Assembly: GCF_000959365.1 (NCBI RefSeq)
Contig: NZ_CP009555.1
Location: forward strand, 2,480,001-2,544,000
DNA from: Burkholderia oklahomensis C6786
GTDB lineage: Bacteria > Pseudomonadota > Gammaproteobacteria > Burkholderiales > Burkholderiaceae
Reading direction: 5' to 3'
DNA length: 64,000 bases
Shown: positions 1 through 11,987 of the stretch, in pieces
How positions within the stretch are numbered: position 1 is the stretch's first letter
Layout: each line of letters starts with the position of its first letter
Made by a program: the position numbers and the translations under genes
The notes under the pieces: generated by a model
What the model was told of the DNA's origin: nothing
The model's database searches: none
The model's input: only the letters and a program-made list of their open reading frames with translations

Positions 1-673
1 CGAGCTCGGCCTGGCGCGCGATGTCCGGCGCGTGGCGGCGCAGCTCGTCGAGATACGTCGACGCCTTCAGCATGAACATCCCGCTGTTCCAGTAATAGCC
101 GCCGTCCGCGACGAAACGCTCGGCGGTCGGCGCATCCGGCTTCTCGACGAATGCGTCGACGCAGTAGACCTGCGCATCGCCCGCAAGCGCCGCGCCTCGG
201 CGAATGTAGCCGTAGCCCGTGTGCGCTTGCGTCGGCGTGATGCCGAACGTGACGAGACGCTCGTCGGATGCGACGGTCGCCGCCGTCTTCACGATCTCGA
301 CGAACGCGGATTCGTTGTCGATCACGTGATCGGACGGCAGCACGAGCAGCAGCGCATCGGGCGTTTCGCGCAGTGCGAGGAGGGCGGCGATCGCGATCGC
401 CGGTGCGGTATTGCGGCCCACCGGTTCGAGCACGATCGACGACGGCGCGATGCCGACCTGGCGCAATTGCTCGGCGACGAGGAAGCGCTGCTCGTTGTTG
501 GTGACGACGATCGGCGCGCCGACGCCGTCGACGTCGCGCACGCGCAGTGCGGTCTGCTGGACGAGCGTGTTGTCGCCCGTGAGCTTCAGATACTGTTTCG
601 GATAGCCGCCGCGCGACATCGGCCAGAGGCGCGTACCGCTGCCGCCGCAAAGGATCACCGGAAAAATGTTCAT
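1..673 (-). CDS. manC: Mannose-1-phosphate guanylyltransferase, partial (3' end outside window)
   Basis: The first 224 residues of a GDP-mannose pyrophosphorylase are visible; the gene leaves the window at its left edge. The enzyme makes GDP-mannose from mannose-1-phosphate and GTP in the cytosol. The N-terminus carries the nucleotidyltransferase signature CGGSGTRLWPMSR at residues 9-21, followed by YPKQYLKL, and later the EKPDAPTAERF and YYWNSGMFMLKAS blocks typical of ManC/CpsB. The ATG at 673 places the signature at its usual distance. It is the last gene of a leftward set wcbB-wcbA-manC, with about 100 bases between wcbA and manC. Its product would feed the Gmd/Rmd pair near 11 kb. Whether a C-terminal isomerase domain is present cannot be seen. 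Confidence 0.93.
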   Translation of the reverse strand, partial: MNIFPVILCGGSGTRLWPMSRGGYPKQYLKLTGDNTLVQQTALRVRDVDGVGAPIVVTNNEQRFLVAEQLRQVGIAPSSIVLEPVGRNTAPAIAIAALLALRETPDALLLVLPSDHVIDNESAFVEIVKTAATVASDERLVTFGITPTQAHTGYGYIRRGAALAGDAQVYCVDAFVEKPDAPTAERFVADGGYYWNSGMFMLKASTYLDELRRHAPDIARQAEL

Positions 674-773
674 GAATGACCTCGGTTTGTGAAGCTGGGC
701 TGATTCATTTTGCCGAACCAGCGGTTTTCGATTCCGTCGATGAGCCGATCCTTCGTTCCGTTTCGGCCGATTT

Positions 774-2813
774 TCAACTGTCCGGGCGATCCCGTCGAAT
801 CGCGATTCGCTGCGCGATTCGCCATCTGGCGTGCGATAGTACATTACGCGTCCAACGGAAAGCCTTCAGAAACGGCCGCGCGCGATTGCCGCGCACCTGC
901 TCGAGCGGCCGTGCGGCAGGGGCCGCGAGCCGCTCGACGACGGCTTCCGGCGTCGTGAACACGTGCAGCCGCCAGTCCCAGTACAGCGGGTAGCGCAGCA
1001 GCGCGCCAGCCGTCAGCATGTCGAGCGTGAGCGTGCGCTCGCGCCACGGCAGCGGCGCGAGCGCATCGTGCGTCAGACCCCACCCCGCATAGAATGGCAA
1101 CCCGTACGTGTAAACGGTCTTGCCGCGCAACAGCGCATCGAAGCCTGCCAGCGACGAAAGCGTGTGAACTTCGTCGGCCGCTTCGATCAGCGACAGCAGA
1201 TCGGATTCGGCGTCGACGACGTCGGCGAGCCGCAGCGCGTCGACGAGGCCGTCGCGGTTGCCCGACAGCACGTCGGGATGCGGTTTGTAGACGATGAACG
1301 CATCGGGGCGCCGCGCGCGGACTTCGCGCAGCAGCGCATCGGCCGTGCGCAGCGCACGGGTGCCGAGGCGGATCGACGCGTCGTCGGCGACCTGCCCGGG
1401 CACGAGCGCGACCGGCCGCTCCGCCGGCCGCGTCCATGCGGGCGCGCGGCGGCCGAGGTTGTACTTCGTGACGCCGTCGCGCACGATCCGCTCGCGCAGC
1501 GCCGCCGCGCGGGCGAGCTCGGCTTCGCCGAAATCGGCTTCGTTGAGGAGTGCCGTGAGATCGCTCGGCCGGCTTGCGTCGAAGTACAGCCCGCGCCGGT
1601 CGATCGCTTGACTATACGGTGCGTTCATGTCGGAGCCGAGTCCGAGCGAATGAATGAAGCCGTCTTCGATGCGCACGTGCGCGACGCCGGGCGCAAGGCC
1701 GTCCGCGTTGCGCGCGCCCCAGAGCGCGGCGCATTCGTTCGCGCGCACGGTCGCGGGCGCATGCGTCCAGCGCAGCCGCCCGCCGCCCGCGGCGAGAAAC
1801 GGCGTCGCGAACGGACGCTTCCAGCGCTGGAAGCGCACGCCGACGACCCGCTCGAGATCCTTGAACCGTTCCGCGATCGCATGCTGCAGCTCGATGCTGT
1901 CGAGCACGGCGTGCAGACTGCCTGGTGCGTGCGTCGCGGGATCGAGATAGCGGGCGACGCGCAGGAACACGACGTCGAACAGCGCGGCGAGCGTCGGGCG
2001 CGCGGTGCGGCCGGGCAACGCGCGGCGATCGTCGGTGAGGCCCCAGCCCGCATAGTACGGTGTCCCGAATACATGCGTGCGCACGCCGGCGAGGAGCGCG
2101 CTCATCCCTTCGGAAGCATCGACGACGTAGACGTGATCGACGTGCCGCAGCACGTCGGCGAGCGAATAAGGCGGCACGAGACGACGCACGCCGTCCGGCA
2201 GCGCGGCCGAATCCGCGGACAGCCAGCGCCCCGTCGCGGGATCTCCGCTTCGGATCAGCCAGAACGCCGCATCCGGGTGCGCGCCGCGCGCCGCCTGCAG
2301 CATCGTCTCGAAACACTGTGAACGGCCGCGTGCGGATGCGTGAACGTTCGCCGAGGTCGCGCGCCGCTCGTCGATCAGCAGCACGCGTGTGCGGCGGGCG
2401 GATGCGTCGAGCGCACGGATTGAGATGGGCGCGCGTCCCGCGCGGCCGCTCAGGTGCAGCGCGTCGGAGAGCAGCACGCGCCGCATCAGTGCGGCAACTT
2501 CGGGCGCGCTGCCGGCGGACGGATCGGCGGCGAGCGTCTGCGTCAGCGCATCGGCGAACGCTTGCGGCCCGCTCGCATCCGACGGCAGGCAGAACCACGA
2601 ACGCAGCGGCGCGCCGCGCGCGTCGGGCGGCGCGATCGGTCCGGGCCAGGCGGCCTGCATGCGGACGCCGGCGATGCGGGCGACGCGTAGCGCGGCGCGT
2701 CCGCTCCAATGATCGAGCCACAGACGATTCGACCGGCGCGCGAGCACGCTCGCGAGCCGTAAGCCGCGCGTGATGCCGCGCAGGTCGAATCGAAGGGCGG
2801 TGGACTCGGCCAT
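774..2813 (-). CDS. wcbA: Capsule polysaccharide linker synthase, KpsC family (dual beta-Kdo transferase)
   Basis: A 679-aa protein with the internal duplication of KpsC: the block FGTPYYAGWGLTDDR occurs in the first half and YGLPFYAGWGLTHDA in the second, each after a hydrophobic strand. KpsC-type enzymes carry two Kdo-transferase modules and build the poly-beta-Kdo linker on a lyso-phosphatidylglycerol terminus of group 2 capsules, on the cytoplasmic face of the inner membrane; that role is family knowledge. Its partner KpsS (wcbO) lies at 18.4 kb and the Kdo genes kdsA/kdsC/kdsD at 52.7-55.1 kb. The start abuts the stop of wcbB directly, suggesting translational coupling. The length is normal for the family. 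Confidence 0.93.
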   Translation of the reverse strand: MAESTALRFDLRGITRGLRLASVLARRSNRLWLDHWSGRAALRVARIAGVRMQAAWPGPIAPPDARGAPLRSWFCLPSDASGPQAFADALTQTLAADPSAGSAPEVAALMRRVLLSDALHLSGRAGRAPISIRALDASARRTRVLLIDERRATSANVHASARGRSQCFETMLQAARGAHPDAAFWLIRSGDPATGRWLSADSAALPDGVRRLVPPYSLADVLRHVDHVYVVDASEGMSALLAGVRTHVFGTPYYAGWGLTDDRRALPGRTARPTLAALFDVVFLRVARYLDPATHAPGSLHAVLDSIELQHAIAERFKDLERVVGVRFQRWKRPFATPFLAAGGGRLRWTHAPATVRANECAALWGARNADGLAPGVAHVRIEDGFIHSLGLGSDMNAPYSQAIDRRGLYFDASRPSDLTALLNEADFGEAELARAAALRERIVRDGVTKYNLGRRAPAWTRPAERPVALVPGQVADDASIRLGTRALRTADALLREVRARRPDAFIVYKPHPDVLSGNRDGLVDALRLADVVDAESDLLSLIEAADEVHTLSSLAGFDALLRGKTVYTYGLPFYAGWGLTHDALAPLPWRERTLTLDMLTAGALLRYPLYWDWRLHVFTTPEAVVERLAAPAARPLEQVRGNRARPFLKAFRWTRNVLSHARWRIAQRIAIRRDRPDS

Positions 2814-3965
2814 CTAACCCAGCGATGCGATGAAGCGGTCGACGATATCGAAATGCGCCGCCCACGTCGGCGCGCGAAAGCCGGCGATGCGCGCGAGCTG
2901 CGCGCGGCGCTCGGGACTGTCCGCGCGCGCATACGCTTCGATGCGAGCGAGCCATCCGGGGCCGTCGAGCGGATCGAGATAGTCGGGGATGCCGGCCGCG
3001 ATTTCGCGAAACACGCCGAGGTCGCTCGCGAGCACGGGCACGCGCGACGCGAGCGCTTCGACGAGCGGCATGCCGTAGCCTTCGGCGAACGACGGAAAGA
3101 GGAGCGCGCGCGCATGCTGCAGCCACGCATGCAGTTGGTCATCCGAACAATCGGATTGCTCGATCACCGCGCCGTGCAGACTCGCGCAGCGCTCGAGCAT
3201 GTCGATCACGTTTTCGCATTCCCAGCCGCGCCGGCCGATCACGACGAGTTTCGGCGCGGCGTCGCCGAGGCGCTCGACGAGCCGGCGCCACACGTGCAGC
3301 ATGAACCAGTGGTTCTTGCGCGGCTCGATCGTGCCGAGCATCACGAAGTACGGCGACGCGAGCGGCGCGGCTTGCGCGGGCTGCGGTTCGGTGCCGCCCG
3401 CAAGCGGTGCGACGACGCTTGGCGGCAGCGCGAGTCCGGCGCGCTGCGCTTCCAGCGCGAGCGAGTCGAGCGTCGCCTGCGAATTCGCGATCAGCCCGTC
3501 GGCATGATGAAGGGCGGTATGGATGCGTTTGCGGTGGATGTGATCGACGCCCGGACGGCTGTATTCGGCGTGCGTCAACGGAATCAGATCGTGGACCATG
3601 AATACCGCGCGCCCGTTTCCTTGCCGCATCGAGCGGTAATAGCGCGGATATTCCATTCCGGTGTGGCTCGTGTGCAGCAGCGTCGAGCCGGCAGGCGCCG
3701 GCCGCAGCCGATTGACGGTCCACGTGCGTGCGAGCAGGCGCGCGATGAAGCGACGGTCCGGACGCTGCGCGAGCAGCATCGCAAACGTTCGCTGCGAATC
3801 GCCGTCGGACAGGACGGCGGAGAAGCCGTGTTCGCTCAGCACGCCGCGCGCGCCGGCGCCGTACCGCTGAATGTAGGCGAGGCCGACGCGATCGACTCCC
3901 GTCGGAAGCAGCCCCTTATAGCACCGGCTTATCAGGCGTGTGACGTCCAGGAAAATTTGTGTCAC
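2814..3965 (-). CDS. wcbB: GT4-family glycosyltransferase (WcbB-like)
   Basis: A 383-aa GT-B fold glycosyltransferase. The C-terminal nucleotide-sugar domain is marked by MLGTIEPRKNHWFML (about residues 210-224) and the EX7E-type block FPSFAEGYGMPLVEALASR, which binds the donor. The start codon is GTG at 3963-3965. It is the first gene of the leftward wcbB-wcbA-manC set and diverges from wcbC across about 216 bases. Position and length match wcbB of the B. pseudomallei capsule locus; the sugar it transfers cannot be read from the sequence. Confidence 0.85.
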   Translation of the reverse strand: MTQIFLDVTRLISRCYKGLLPTGVDRVGLAYIQRYGAGARGVLSEHGFSAVLSDGDSQRTFAMLLAQRPDRRFIARLLARTWTVNRLRPAPAGSTLLHTSHTGMEYPRYYRSMRQGNGRAVFMVHDLIPLTHAEYSRPGVDHIHRKRIHTALHHADGLIANSQATLDSLALEAQRAGLALPPSVVAPLAGGTEPQPAQAAPLASPYFVMLGTIEPRKNHWFMLHVWRRLVERLGDAAPKLVVIGRRGWECENVIDMLERCASLHGAVIEQSDCSDDQLHAWLQHARALLFPSFAEGYGMPLVEALASRVPVLASDLGVFREIAAGIPDYLDPLDGPGWLARIEAYARADSPERRAQLARIAGFRAPTWAAHFDIVDRFIASLG

Positions 3966-4123
3966 AGGGATGCAATCTTTCGGTGAGAATACGAATCGCT
4001 TGGATGGCCTTTACGCGTGCGGCGGACGGCTTTTCGCGCGGGGCTGGCCTCTTTCCGGAATGCGTTTGCTATAGACGACAATTGATGCTCAAATATTCTA
4101 TTGCATCTCCGAAAGTGCGACAA

Positions 4124-4162
4124 TTTTCGCCTCCGTCTACATCTTTTTCGCCTCCGTCAACA
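4124..4162. repeat. Two near-identical 18-bp direct repeats exactly 21 bp apart upstream of wcbC
   Basis: The unit TTTTCGCCTCCGTCnACA (n = T, then A) occurs at 4124-4141 and again at 4145-4162, an offset of 21 bp or two helical turns. The second copy ends 19 bases before the wcbC start. They lie in the divergent wcbB/wcbC intergenic region, so a tandem regulator-binding site is possible; a recent short duplication is the alternative. I saw no convincing -10/-35 pair here. Confidence 0.5.
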
Positions 4163-4181
4163 ATCTGGGGCCCAACGATAC

Positions 4182-5375
4182 ATGCCACGTTTGTCTTGCA
4201 GTGCTTCTTATGTCGGGCTTGCAGTCAGCGCAGCCTTGCTCGTGGGCTGTTCGAGCATCGCCAGCTCGGGCCCCAGCCGCTTTCAGATCGACAAGGCGCC
4301 AAGCCGCTCGCAGGACGAGGCTCAAGTCCAGGCGAATCTCCCCGCCATCCAGGTCGTCGACGTGACCGACGGCGTCGCGCGGCGGCTCTTTGCGGAGCGC
4401 AGCCGGGGCGATTTTTCCGCGCTGCTCGGCAACGATACGCGCTTCCAGCAGCAGCTCGGCGTCGGCGACACGATCGAAGTGTCGATCTGGGAGGCGCCGC
4501 CCGCGACGCTGTTCGGCGTCGCGCAGACGAGCGACACGAAGGCGGGGGCAACCAACGCGAAGGTCACGGTGCTGCCCGATCAGGTGATCGACGGCGACGG
4601 CACGATCAACGTCCCGTTCGCCGGCCAGATCAAGGCCGCGGGCCGTACGCCTTCCGAACTGCAACGAATCATCGCGGCGCGCCTGAAGAACATGGCGCAC
4701 GATCCGCAGGTGCTCGTGAAGTTGTCGCGCAATGCAACCTCCTACGTGACGATCGTCGGCGACGTCGCGAAGAGCGACCGGATGCCGTTGTCCGCCCGCG
4801 GCGAGCGTCTGCTCGACGCATTGGCGAGCGCGGGCGGCGTGCGCCAGCCCGTTGACAAGATTACGATTCAGGTGACGCGCGGCAACGTCGTCGCGTCGCT
4901 GCCGCTCGAATCGGTGATTCGCGATCCCCGGCAGAACGTGCCGCTGCGCGCGGGAGACGTCGTGACGGCGCTGTTCCAGCCGTACAGCTTCACGGCGCTC
5001 GGCGCGACCGGGAAGAACGAGGAAATCAATTTCGAGGCGCAGGGCATCACGCTCGCGCAGGCGCTCGCACGGGCGGGCGGCCTGCAGGACGCGCGCTCGG
5101 ACGCGACGGGCGTCTTCGTCTTCCGGCTCGAGGACGCGAAGGCGCTGCAGTGGCCGAACACGCCGGTGCGCACGACGGCCGACGGCAAGGTGCCCGTCGT
5201 CTATCGGGTGAACCTGCGCGATCCGAATTCTTTTTTTGTCGCCCAAAGTTTCATGATGGACAACAAGGATTTGCTGTACGTATCGAACGCGCCGATCGCC
5301 GAATTGCAGAAGTTCCTGAACCTCGTGTTCTCGGTCGCGTATCCTGTCGTCACGGGCGTACAGACGTTCAAGTAA
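4182..5375 (+). CDS. wcbC: Capsule export outer-membrane lipoprotein, KpsD/Wza-like
   Basis: A 397-aa polysaccharide export protein. The chosen ATG at 4182 gives a lipoprotein signal peptide ending in the lipobox LVGC (Cys near residue 22); an upstream in-frame ATG at 4101 would bury it. An N-terminal Poly_export region (LGVGDTIEVSIWEAPP near residues 88-103) is followed by SLBB-like repeats. The family forms the periplasm-spanning outer-membrane channel, here for a polymer delivered by KpsM/KpsT and KpsE. It diverges from wcbB and is followed by a 269-base gap with no recognisable gene before the methyltransferase fusion. Confidence 0.9.
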   Translation: MPRLSCSASYVGLAVSAALLVGCSSIASSGPSRFQIDKAPSRSQDEAQVQANLPAIQVVDVTDGVARRLFAERSRGDFSALLGNDTRFQQQLGVGDTIEVSIWEAPPATLFGVAQTSDTKAGATNAKVTVLPDQVIDGDGTINVPFAGQIKAAGRTPSELQRIIAARLKNMAHDPQVLVKLSRNATSYVTIVGDVAKSDRMPLSARGERLLDALASAGGVRQPVDKITIQVTRGNVVASLPLESVIRDPRQNVPLRAGDVVTALFQPYSFTALGATGKNEEINFEAQGITLAQALARAGGLQDARSDATGVFVFRLEDAKALQWPNTPVRTTADGKVPVVYRVNLRDPNSFFVAQSFMMDNKDLLYVSNAPIAELQKFLNLVFSVAYPVVTGVQTFK

Positions 5376-5644
5376 GGGCGTAGACTTGCGCGCGCCGCAG
5401 GCGGGGCGGTCCCGGCATCAACGACCGCTCCGGCGCGCGCGAAACACGCGGTCCGTTCGGCGTCAGGAGCGGGCGGCTCATATAACAATGCGTTTGGCGG
5501 GAGACGGCACGGCGGTTCGAATGCGCGCGGCCTCGGCGCGTTCGTCGCAATGCCCGGCGATTCGGCCGGGCGGCGAGCGGACTGTCCGTCATCACCAGCA
5601 TCTATCCAGAGCAGAGAGCAAACCCGCTTCGAGTTCATGGTCCG

Positions 5645-7873
5645 ATGATTACTTCTTACGCACAAAATTTCGAGGACGTGATGTTGTGGCGCGCGCTCGC
5701 GCATGTCGAGCACGGCTTCTACATCGATATCGGCGCGCAGGATCCGCGCGTCGATTCCGTCAGTCTCCTTTTCTACGAGCAGGGTTGGCGCGGCATTCAT
5801 GTCGAGCCCACGCCGCACTACGCCGATGCGCTGCGGCAGCAGCGGCCGGACGAGACCGTGATTCAGGCGGCCGTCGCGAATCAGAAAGACGTTTTACGGT
5901 TTTACGAAATTCCCGGGACGGGCATTTCGACCGCCGACCCGAATATCGCGGCCCAGCATCGCGAACGCGGATTCGATGCGCACGAGATCGTCGTGCCGTG
6001 CACGACGCTCGAGTCGGTCTTCGAATTGAGCGCGGGCCGCGACATCCATTGGCTGAAGATCGACGTCGAAGGATTCGAGCGGCAGGTGCTCGAAAGCTGG
6101 AACGACGCGCTCGCCCGCCCGTGGATCGTCGTCGTCGAAAGCACGTGGCCGATGACGCAAATCGAGTGTCACGAGGATTGGGAGTCGATACTCGTCAAGC
6201 TTGGGTATTGCGCCGTCTATTTTGATGGCCTAAATAGATATTATGTTGCGCAGCAGCGCAGCGAGCTCAAGCAGGCATTTCGTGCGCCGCCGAACGTGTT
6301 CGACGACTTCGTGCTGAGCGGCGAGTCGAACGCGCCGTTTCACCGCGGGATCGTCGAGCGCGATCGGGCGGCGCTCGACGCGGTCAAGGCGGAATTGCAG
6401 CAGCTCGATCGGGACAGCCAGGCGCGCATTCGCGAGCTGGGCGACGAGTTCGAGTCGCTCGGCAGGCGCAGCGCCGAGCAGGAACGCGCGGCGCTGGAAA
6501 AAATGCTGGCGGCGGAGCAGGCATTTCGCAGTCGGGAGCAGCAATGGGCGGCTCGCGACCGGGAACGTTCTTACGAGCATGCCTTAATCCGGACAAAATT
6601 GGAGGATACGCTCAAGGGCTCGGTGCTGCGCGAGCAGGATGCCCGGCGGCAATTGCTCGAAGCGTCGGGCAAGGCGGAAGCCGCGCTCGCGGCGCAGGCG
6701 CGCGAACATGCGGAGTGCGAGCGTCGCTTCGCGGATGCGATGCAGGCGGCGCAGAACGAGATCCGCGCGTATTCGGAGGCGCTGCGGCAACGCGATGCGC
6801 AGACCGAAGAAAAGCTCGCGCATCAGGCGCTTTCGCTTCGTAAGGAAGCCGAAGCGGAGCGTGCGCGTCTCGCGGCGATTCACGGCGTGCAGCTCGCCGA
6901 GCTGCGCCGCGCGCATCTGGACGAGCGCGCAGCGCAGCGCGCGGCGGTTGCGCGTCTGCAGACGGAACACGCGACGCTCGAGACGCGGCACGATAGCTTC
7001 GTGCACGATCTAGAGCGCGAAAAAACAACATTGGTCCAACGTTACGAGAATTTGCTGCGAGAATCCGAAGGGCAGCGGATTCGTCGCGAGCAGCAGGCGG
7101 CAAGCGATTTATCTTTCTTGCAGTCGCGGCTCGACCGGCGCAACGGCGAATACGACGAGCTGAGGTCGAAGTACGAGACCGAGGCCGATGCCCATGCGCG
7201 TCACGCTCGTGTACTGGTCGAGCGGAACGCGGAGTACCTGTGGGAAGGATATCGCCTCGGGCGTGCGGAGAAAGCGCGAGGCTTGTTTGCAAGAGCGTTT
7301 TCTTTCGTGGGTCACGGCCCCAAGATCGACATGCGTTATCTCGCACCGTCGATCGAAGCGAAGCGCGAGGCGGCATCAGCGGAACATCGTGTGGATCGCA
7401 TGAAAATGTTGAAAATAAATTTCCAGCCGGAATTCGTCGTTCGGGAAGATGGGAAGTACAACCTCGATGATTTTCTTTCGCTGCACGACAAGAACTTCGT
7501 GCGCGCCGCGTACCTCGCGCTGCTGCAGCGCGAACCGGACGAATACGGCGAGCGGCACTATCTGAACCGCGTCCGATCGGGGGTGAGCAAGGTCGTGATT
7601 CTGGCGGACATCCAGAATTCGAAAGAAGCCCGGCGGCGTGGCGTGAAGATCGCTCATCTGAAGAGCGCGGTGTTCGTGAACAAGCTGTTCGGCATTCCTG
7701 TGATCGGCGGCCTGATTCAGGGCGCCTATTTCTTTTTCAGCGTGAATCGTCATCTGAAGGATCTCCGGGCTCTCGAAAATCATTTGATCCGGATGGGAGA
7801 GGAGATGCAGCAGCACTATCAGGGCTACGTGGAGTCGTCGGTCAAATCGCAGGGTACGGGGAGCGGCAAATGA
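5645..7873 (+). CDS. FkbM methyltransferase - coiled coil - DUF4214 fusion protein
   Basis: A 742-aa three-part protein. Residues 1-220 are an FkbM-family SAM methyltransferase: YIDIGAQDP near 27-35 (SAM loop), HVEPTPHYADALR near 55-67, and WLKIDVEGFERQVLESW near 137-153. Residues about 230-540 are Arg/Glu/Ala-rich and should form a long coiled coil. The C-terminal region contains a DUF4214-like segment (AYLALLQREPDEYGERHYLNR near 620-640), a module seen in polysaccharide and surface-protein loci. It probably O-methylates the growing glycan, with the coiled coil as spacer or scaffold, as in chain-length-controlling terminal methyltransferases; that is inference. Its stop overlaps the next start by 4 bases (ATGA). 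Confidence 0.8.
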   Translation: MITSYAQNFEDVMLWRALAHVEHGFYIDIGAQDPRVDSVSLLFYEQGWRGIHVEPTPHYADALRQQRPDETVIQAAVANQKDVLRFYEIPGTGISTADPNIAAQHRERGFDAHEIVVPCTTLESVFELSAGRDIHWLKIDVEGFERQVLESWNDALARPWIVVVESTWPMTQIECHEDWESILVKLGYCAVYFDGLNRYYVAQQRSELKQAFRAPPNVFDDFVLSGESNAPFHRGIVERDRAALDAVKAELQQLDRDSQARIRELGDEFESLGRRSAEQERAALEKMLAAEQAFRSREQQWAARDRERSYEHALIRTKLEDTLKGSVLREQDARRQLLEASGKAEAALAAQAREHAECERRFADAMQAAQNEIRAYSEALRQRDAQTEEKLAHQALSLRKEAEAERARLAAIHGVQLAELRRAHLDERAAQRAAVARLQTEHATLETRHDSFVHDLEREKTTLVQRYENLLRESEGQRIRREQQAASDLSFLQSRLDRRNGEYDELRSKYETEADAHARHARVLVERNAEYLWEGYRLGRAEKARGLFARAFSFVGHGPKIDMRYLAPSIEAKREAASAEHRVDRMKMLKINFQPEFVVREDGKYNLDDFLSLHDKNFVRAAYLALLQREPDEYGERHYLNRVRSGVSKVVILADIQNSKEARRRGVKIAHLKSAVFVNKLFGIPVIGGLIQGAYFFFSVNRHLKDLRALENHLIRMGEEMQQHYQGYVESSVKSQGTGSGK

Positions 7874-9108
7874 AGATCCTGACGCTCAGCACGTACCCCG
7901 TGGGAACGCCAGCGCACGGCGGCCAGCACCGGGTGGCGAACATCGTGCGGGTGCTGCGCGAAGCCGGGCACGAGGTGCAGACCGCCGGCGTGCTCGGCAG
8001 CGACCAGTACGCGCACGAGGAAGGCTTCTGCGCGTATCCCGGGCATGAGCCGATGCGCAAGTACATCGCGAATCCGCTGTTGATGGAGGATTGGGCGATC
8101 GGCCGCCTCTTCGCGGACGACCACGACGCGTACAGCGCGCTCGCGAGCCTGATCGAGCCGAATCCGGATCTGATCCTGATCGAGAATCCGTGGCTCTTCG
8201 ATTTCGCGAAACGTTTCGTGTCCGAAAGAAAGTTGAGCAAGACCGCACTCGTCTACAGCTCCGAAAACATCGAGAGCCAGTTGCGCTACGACATCGTCGC
8301 TCAATATCTGACGCTCGACGACGCGGTGAAGGCGCGCGATCTGATCCTCGAAACCGAGCTGAAGGCGCTGCGCGAGGCGCACGGCGTGTGCGGCGTGTCG
8401 CAGGAGGATCTCGCGTGGATGCAGGCCCGCACGTCGGCGAAGTGCATCCTCGCGCAAAACGGCGTCGCGCGTCGCGCGACGACGGCCGAGGGGCTCGAGC
8501 AGGCGAACCGGACCGCGCAGCATCGCAAGATCGCGTTGTTGTGCGGGTCCGCGCATCCGCCCAACATCACCGGTTTCTTCGAGATGTTCGGCGCGGGCGT
8601 CGGCTGCATCGCGCCCGACGAGTCGCTCGTGCTCGTCGGCGGCGTCGGTCCTTCGATCGTCGCGGATCCGCGCTTTCATCGCACCGCCGGTCTCGCGCGC
8701 GCGACGATCTCCGCGGGCGTCGTGTCGGAGGCGTGCCTGCAGGGCCTCCTCGCGGTCGCGCATACGATCATCCTGCCGATCACGCACGGCGGCGGCACCA
8801 ATCTGAAGACGGCCGAGGCGCTGTGGGCGGGCAAGAACGTCGTCGCGACGTCGGTCGCGATGCGCGGCTTCGATGCGTTCACGAAGGCGCGCGGCGTGTC
8901 GATCGCCGACGACAGCCGCGGCTTCGTCGCGGCGCTGCGCGAAGCGATGGCCGCGCCGCCGCTGCGGCTCACGCACGAAGAGCAGGCGGCGCGCGCGTCG
9001 GTGCTGTGGGACGAGACGCTGCGCGATCTCGTCGACTACGTCGCGGGCTTCGCGCCGCGCGCGTCGGCCGCACCGAAACCTCGACGCGAATTGCAAAGCC
9101 AGACCTGA
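7870..9108 (+). CDS. Glycosyltransferase, GT4-like
   Basis: A 412-aa GT-B protein beginning with MKILTLSTYPVGTPAHGGQHR, the glycine-rich N-terminal loop of GT4 enzymes. The C-terminal half has the block PITHGGGTNLKTAEALWAGK, which replaces the classical EGFG motif yet keeps the conserved distal Glu of the donor site. The ATG at 7870 overlaps the stop of the FkbM fusion, so the two are translationally coupled. It is one of five glycosyltransferase genes associated with the capsule region, besides the KpsC/KpsS pair. Acceptor and donor are unknown. Confidence 0.82.
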   Translation: MKILTLSTYPVGTPAHGGQHRVANIVRVLREAGHEVQTAGVLGSDQYAHEEGFCAYPGHEPMRKYIANPLLMEDWAIGRLFADDHDAYSALASLIEPNPDLILIENPWLFDFAKRFVSERKLSKTALVYSSENIESQLRYDIVAQYLTLDDAVKARDLILETELKALREAHGVCGVSQEDLAWMQARTSAKCILAQNGVARRATTAEGLEQANRTAQHRKIALLCGSAHPPNITGFFEMFGAGVGCIAPDESLVLVGGVGPSIVADPRFHRTAGLARATISAGVVSEACLQGLLAVAHTIILPITHGGGTNLKTAEALWAGKNVVATSVAMRGFDAFTKARGVSIADDSRGFVAALREAMAAPPLRLTHEEQAARASVLWDETLRDLVDYVAGFAPRASAAPKPRRELQSQT

Positions 9109-9187
9109 AGCACGCAGTCCGTACCAAATATGCTACGACGCCGCGCGCTCGCGGGCGGCGGCATCCGGTAGTGAACAAGGATCACGC

Positions 9188-11984
<2,797 letters not shown>

Positions 11985-11987
11985 TTT

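Noticed and set aside
963..2321. 452-aa rightward open frame over wcbA
   Set aside because: Antisense shadow of a KpsC gene; composition is Arg/Gln/Val-rich with no recognisable domain.
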